A stretch of 64,000 nucleotides of DNA from Noviherbaspirillum malthae. Its GTDB lineage: Bacteria > Pseudomonadota > Gammaproteobacteria > Burkholderiales > Burkholderiaceae_D. The translations under genes and the position numbers were made by a program. Under the pieces are notes generated by a model. The model was not told the origin of the DNA. It ran no database searches and saw only the letters and a list, made by a program, of their open reading frames with translations. The DNA lies in the NCBI RefSeq assembly GCF_015352985.1, contig NZ_JACYXF010000010.1, positions 1 to 64,000 of the forward strand, written 5' to 3'. Shown here in pieces: positions 60,912-64,000 of the stretch (position 1 is the stretch's first letter; each line of letters begins with the position of its first letter).

Positions 60912-62048
60912 ATGGACTTTACTTATACCGAAGAACAGCAGATGCTGCAGGACACCACCCGCCGCTTCATCGCCAAGGATTACGGCTTCGAAGCGCGCAG
61001 GCAGATCAAGGAAAAATCGCCTGAGGGATTCAGCCGGGACGTGTGGCAGGGCCTGGCCGACCTCGGCCTGCTGGCGCTGAACGTGCCGGAGGAAGAAGGC
61101 GGCCTCAACGGCAGCGCCGTCGACAACATGCTGGTGATGAACGCGGTCGGCGAAGGCCTGCTGCTGGAACCCTATCTCGCCAGCGCCGTGATGGCGACGC
61201 GTACCATCGCCGCACTCGGCAACGAAGCGCAGCGCGCCGAGCTGCTGCCTGCACTCGCGGCCGGCGAAAAAATCGCAGTGCTCGCACATGAAGAACCGCA
61301 GACCCGCTTCGACCGCATGGATATCCAGACCCGCGCCTGGCCGGTCGGCAACGGCTATCTGATCACAGGCCACAAGAGCGTGGTCGCGCACGGCGCTTCC
61401 GCCGATGCGCTGCTGGTCACGGCACGTATCGGCAAGGCCGGGGAGGAAGGTCCGCTTGCCGTATTTCGCCTGCAGGCCGACGCGCCGGGTCTGCGCAAGC
61501 TGCCCTATCGCACCGTGGACGGCGTACCGGCATCCGATATCTGGCTGAACCAGGTCTTCGTTCCCGCCGATGCACGCCTGAACGGCGCCGAGGATGCTGA
61601 AGCAAAGCTGGCCGATGTGCTCGACTTCGCGCTGGCCGCCGTGTGCGCGGAAGCCGTGGGCGCGCTCGACAAGCTGCTCGCCGCCACCGTCGAATACACC
61701 CGCAACCGCAAGCAGTTCGGCCAGCCGATCGCCAAGTTCCAGGCACTGCAGCACCGCATGGCCGACATGGTGCTGCATATCGAGCAGGCTCGCTCGATGA
61801 GCTATCTCGCGGCAGTGCGCTGCGCCGATCCCGATCTGCAGGCGCGCCAGCGTGCAATGTCGGCAGCCAAGGTCGTGATCGGCCAGGCGTGCCGCTATGT
61901 CGGCCAGCAGGCGGTCCAGCTGCACGGCGGCATGGGCGTGACCGATGAACTCGACGTCAGCCATTACTTCAAGCGCCTGATGGCGATCGAGCTGCAGTTC
62001 GGGAACACCGATACGCATCTGGAGCAGTACGCGGCGCAGCTGGCCTGA
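60912..62048 (+). CDS. Acyl-CoA dehydrogenase, PimD-like (small subunit)
   Basis: A 378-residue acyl-CoA dehydrogenase-fold protein with weaker active-site conservation than its neighbour: AVLAHEEPQTRFDRMDIQTR in place of the usual flavin loop, and HGGMGVTDELDVSHYFKRL near the end without a clear catalytic glutamate. Such divergent subunits pair with an active partner in heteromeric dehydrogenases (PimC/PimD type). The GGAG-containing spacer before it is nine bases. Last gene of the operon; a strong terminator follows. Confidence 0.87.
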   Translation: MDFTYTEEQQMLQDTTRRFIAKDYGFEARRQIKEKSPEGFSRDVWQGLADLGLLALNVPEEEGGLNGSAVDNMLVMNAVGEGLLLEPYLASAVMATRTIAALGNEAQRAELLPALAAGEKIAVLAHEEPQTRFDRMDIQTRAWPVGNGYLITGHKSVVAHGASADALLVTARIGKAGEEGPLAVFRLQADAPGLRKLPYRTVDGVPASDIWLNQVFVPADARLNGAEDAEAKLADVLDFALAAVCAEAVGALDKLLAATVEYTRNRKQFGQPIAKFQALQHRMADMVLHIEQARSMSYLAAVRCADPDLQARQRAMSAAKVVIGQACRYVGQQAVQLHGGMGVTDELDVSHYFKRLMAIELQFGNTDTHLEQYAAQLA

Positions 62049-62071
62049 CCAGCTTTTTGCCGACGGCATCG

Positions 62072-62116
62072 CGGCCCGGTATCGATCGCAGCGGATCGTA
62101 CCGGGCCGTCATTTTT
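62072..62116 (+). terminator. Intrinsic terminator of the acyl-CoA operon
   Basis: CGGCCCGGTA (62072-62081) pairs with TACCGGGCCG (62099-62108), and CGATC/GATCG extend the stem past one unpaired base. ATTTTT follows. It lies 24 bp after the last gene. Confidence 0.88.
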
Positions 62117-62279
62117 CCGTTTCCGGAAATTGCGCGCCTATGGTCGGCGTTAACCACCGCAAGGCAAGGCATGTAAAAAATCCACACCCGCTGCAGGCGA
62201 CGTGTCATTCCAACGGCACAGCAGGCACAGCAGTCATGGGATCGGGTTGCCGGAGGCTCCCGCCCGCAGGAATGCCAAG

Positions 62280-63269
62280 CTACCGCTCCAGTGCATCGAA
62301 GAACACCTTGGTGATGACAGGAAAGCTGGATGAAACCGCGTGCTGGAGCCGGGAGATTGCCTGGTCCAGTTCCTCGACCCGCATACCTCGCTTGAAACTC
62401 ACTTCGGCAACCAGTAACACCTGCTCGGAACCGAGCTGCATGCTCAGCAGTCGCCCGACCAGTTCAACGTCGGGTTCGCGCAGTACGGTTTGGCGCACCT
62501 GATCCAGCGTTTCCTTGTCCAGGCTTTCGCCGATGATGAGTCCGCCGATCTCCCGCGCGAGGATGATGGCGGCGCATATTAATACCAAGCCAATCAGGAT
62601 CGACGCAGAAGGATCGATGTAGGGATTGTCCAGCAATTGCCCGAGGCCGATGCCGGCCAGTGCGATGGCAATACCGACCAGCGCAGCGCTGTCCTCGATG
62701 AATACCGTGAATACCGCCGGGTCTTGGCTCCTGCGCACGGTCTGCCAGAGATTTTCACCATCGCGGCGGCGCTGTGCGAGTTCCTTGCGCGATACTAGCC
62801 AGCTATAGCCCTCGAAAGCTGCTGCGACAATCAGGACCAGGTAGCTCCAGAACGGATTCTCGATCGGATGAGGATCGCGCAGGCTTAATATGCCGTGATA
62901 AATCGACACGCCTCCGCCAAGCGTGAATATCGACAATGCAACAATCATTGCCCAGACATACTGGGCCTTGCCATAGCCGAAAGGATGCGCCGAGTCGGGA
63001 CGCTGCATGCTGCGGCGCAATCCAATGAGGAGCAGTAATTCATTGCCGGTATCGACGGCAGAGTGAATGCCCTCTGCCACCATCGATGCGCTCCCGGTCA
63101 CGGCCGCGGCAATGAATTTCGAGATGGCGATGCCGGCGTTGGCAAGGATTGCTGCATAGATGACTTTCTGCGTTCCGCTCGGCGCAGAGGATGAAGTCGC
63201 GGCTTGTTCGGCGACGGTGATACGACTGTTGCGTGGCCGTTGAGCAGTCGATGATGAATGACGATCCAT
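62280..63269 (-). CDS. Cation diffusion facilitator (CDF) family transporter
   Basis: A 329-residue membrane protein with six helices. The first metal-site helix reads MVAEGIHSAVDTGNELLLL (HxxxD). The second has FIEDSAALVGIAIALAG, where the usual histidine of HxxxD is glutamate. The C-terminal cytoplasmic domain follows from about residue 240. The E/D variation is seen in the ZNT9/SLC30A9-like CDF branch. It probably exports zinc or another divalent metal. The start is preceded by a weak ribosome binding site. Confidence 0.87.
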   Translation of the reverse strand: MDRHSSSTAQRPRNSRITVAEQAATSSSAPSGTQKVIYAAILANAGIAISKFIAAAVTGSASMVAEGIHSAVDTGNELLLLIGLRRSMQRPDSAHPFGYGKAQYVWAMIVALSIFTLGGGVSIYHGILSLRDPHPIENPFWSYLVLIVAAAFEGYSWLVSRKELAQRRRDGENLWQTVRRSQDPAVFTVFIEDSAALVGIAIALAGIGLGQLLDNPYIDPSASILIGLVLICAAIILAREIGGLIIGESLDKETLDQVRQTVLREPDVELVGRLLSMQLGSEQVLLVAEVSFKRGMRVEELDQAISRLQHAVSSSFPVITKVFFDALER

Positions 63270-63412
63270 GAATAATGCATTGGCATAGGTGGGCGGAATT
63301 TTTCATATCCGCGTCGCATCGCCTCAAGCATATTCAATGCCTGGTTTCGAAAGCGGTGCTGAAATGGTTCACCTTGCACCGGTTCCTCTGTCTTGGCTGC
63401 AACTCTCGGACG

Positions 63413-64000
63413 CTAGTCCTTCAGCAATCGCCGCAGCACCTTGCCCGTACCGGTCGCCGGAAGTTCCGACCGGAATTCAACCGACTTCGGCACCTTGTAT
63501 GGCGACATCTGTTCGCGGCTCCACTGGATGATGTCCTCCGCCGATGTCCCGGCCGCGTCCGGCTTGAGCACGATGACCGCTTTGATGACCTCGCCCTTGT
63601 TCGGATCGGGAACGCCGATCACCGCCGCCTGGCGCACTGCGGGATGCTTGATCAGGATGGTTTCCACTTCTTCCGGAAATACGCTGTAGCCTGAGACCTT
63701 GATCATTTCCTTGAAGCGGCCGCTGAAGGTCAGGTAGCCGTCCTCATCCAGCTTGCCCATGTCGCCGGTATGCACCCAGCCGTCGCGCAAGGTGGCGGCG
63801 GTGGCTTCCGGCTTGTTCCAGTAACCCTTGAAGTTGCCCGCGCTGCGCAAGGTGATTTCACCCATTTGACCCGGCGGAAGGACCGCACCGCTGTCCTGAT
63901 CGACGATGCGGCATTCCACGCCCGGCATCAGCCGTCCCTGCGTGCCCCACTTGACCGCGTCGCGCGGCGTGTACGTATCGCAGGTGTGGGTTTCCGACAA
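63413..64000 (-). CDS. AMP-binding acyl-CoA ligase, C-terminal part (cut by window end)
   Basis: The last 195 codons of an adenylate-forming ligase read in from beyond the right edge. The adenylation motif SETHT (typical motif xGMTExxx position), the hinge DGWVHTGDMGKLDEDGYLTF, and the final catalytic lysine in LPATGTGKVLRRLLKD are present. It is a second, distinct ligase from that at 53.8-55.4 kb. The start lies outside the window. A substrate cannot be given. Confidence 0.85.
   Translation of the reverse strand: MSETHTCDTYTPRDAVKWGTQGRLMPGVECRIVDQDSGAVLPPGQMGEITLRSAGNFKGYWNKPEATAATLRDGWVHTGDMGKLDEDGYLTFSGRFKEMIKVSGYSVFPEEVETILIKHPAVRQAAVIGVPDPNKGEVIKAVIVLKPDAAGTSAEDIIQWSREQMSPYKVPKSVEFRSELPATGTGKVLRRLLKD

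Noticed and set aside
1..64000. CRISPR arrays, insertion sequences, integrases, prophage genes
   Set aside because: No regularly spaced repeats, transposase motifs, integrase or phage structural proteins were seen on reading the window.

Overview
This 64-kb window is chromosomal DNA from a GC-rich betaproteobacterium. The gene content points to the Burkholderiales, most likely an Oxalobacteraceae relative of Herbaspirillum/Noviherbaspirillum. The basis is a polyhydroxybutyrate (PHB) pathway with several phasins, a Bug-type solute receptor, DUF6152/DUF6644 and TIGR00266/M48 gene pairs, and the general run of regulators. The genus is inference. I see no insertion sequence, prophage, CRISPR array or rRNA. 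One tRNA-Arg(ACG) is present.

Layout. 0.2-3 kb: a GntR regulator divergent from a fumarylacetoacetase-family hydrolase and a Bug-type receptor, with a 19-bp perfect inverted repeat between them. 3.4-8.5 kb: coiled-coil protein, Kef-type antiporter and a class A penicillin-binding protein. 8.6-12.9 kb: an aromatic amino acid catabolic cluster (4-hydroxyphenylpyruvate dioxygenase, aromatic aminotransferase, pterin dehydratase, SDR) with a divergent Lrp/AsnC regulator. 13-18.7 kb: small envelope proteins, a TIGR00266/M48 peptidase pair, an XRE-like protein, a DJ-1/PfpI protein and a PEBP protein. 18.8-26 kb, all leftward: a receiver protein, a GAF protein, an AI-2E-type permease fused to a GAF domain, a universal stress protein, a TerC protein and a two-component system. 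26.2-34.6 kb: tRNA-Arg, several orphan small proteins, an outer-membrane polysaccharide export lipoprotein, HU, a beta-helix lipoprotein and a CzcE-like lipoprotein.

35-47.3 kb is rich in PHB functions: two tandem phasins, a third phasin at 41.5-42.1 kb, and phaA-phaB at 45.3-47.3 kb. Phosphatidylserine synthase, a nuclease, a zinc metallopeptidase, an S4 protein, an HxlR regulator, a carboxymuconolactone decarboxylase-family protein, a SLAC1-type transporter and a DsbA-like protein lie among them. A near-identical 12-base element (TTGTGCATTGCA and close variants) occurs upstream of phasin genes, far upstream of phaA, and in a gene-free stretch at 38.3-38.6 kb. That stretch carries two plus-strand intrinsic terminators and no credible protein gene, and looks like a small-RNA locus. 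PHB synthase (phaC) and the regulator phaR are not in the window.

47.9-64 kb: a MarR regulator divergent from an RND efflux adaptor/pump pair, then an IclR regulator, an acyl-CoA ligase and a divergent five-gene beta-oxidation operon (3-hydroxyacyl-CoA dehydrogenase, thiolase, glutaryl-CoA dehydrogenase-like, PimC-like and PimD-like acyl-CoA dehydrogenases). Together these suggest breakdown of dicarboxylic acids (pimelate/adipate/glutarate type) to acetyl-CoA, which also feeds phaA. A cation diffusion facilitator and a second acyl-CoA ligase cut by the window edge close the region.

The least described items, in my view, are the tandem small-RNA locus tied by its element to the phasin genes, the permease-GAF fusion with its neighbouring GAF and receiver genes, and several long perfect inverted repeats in regulator-flanked promoters.
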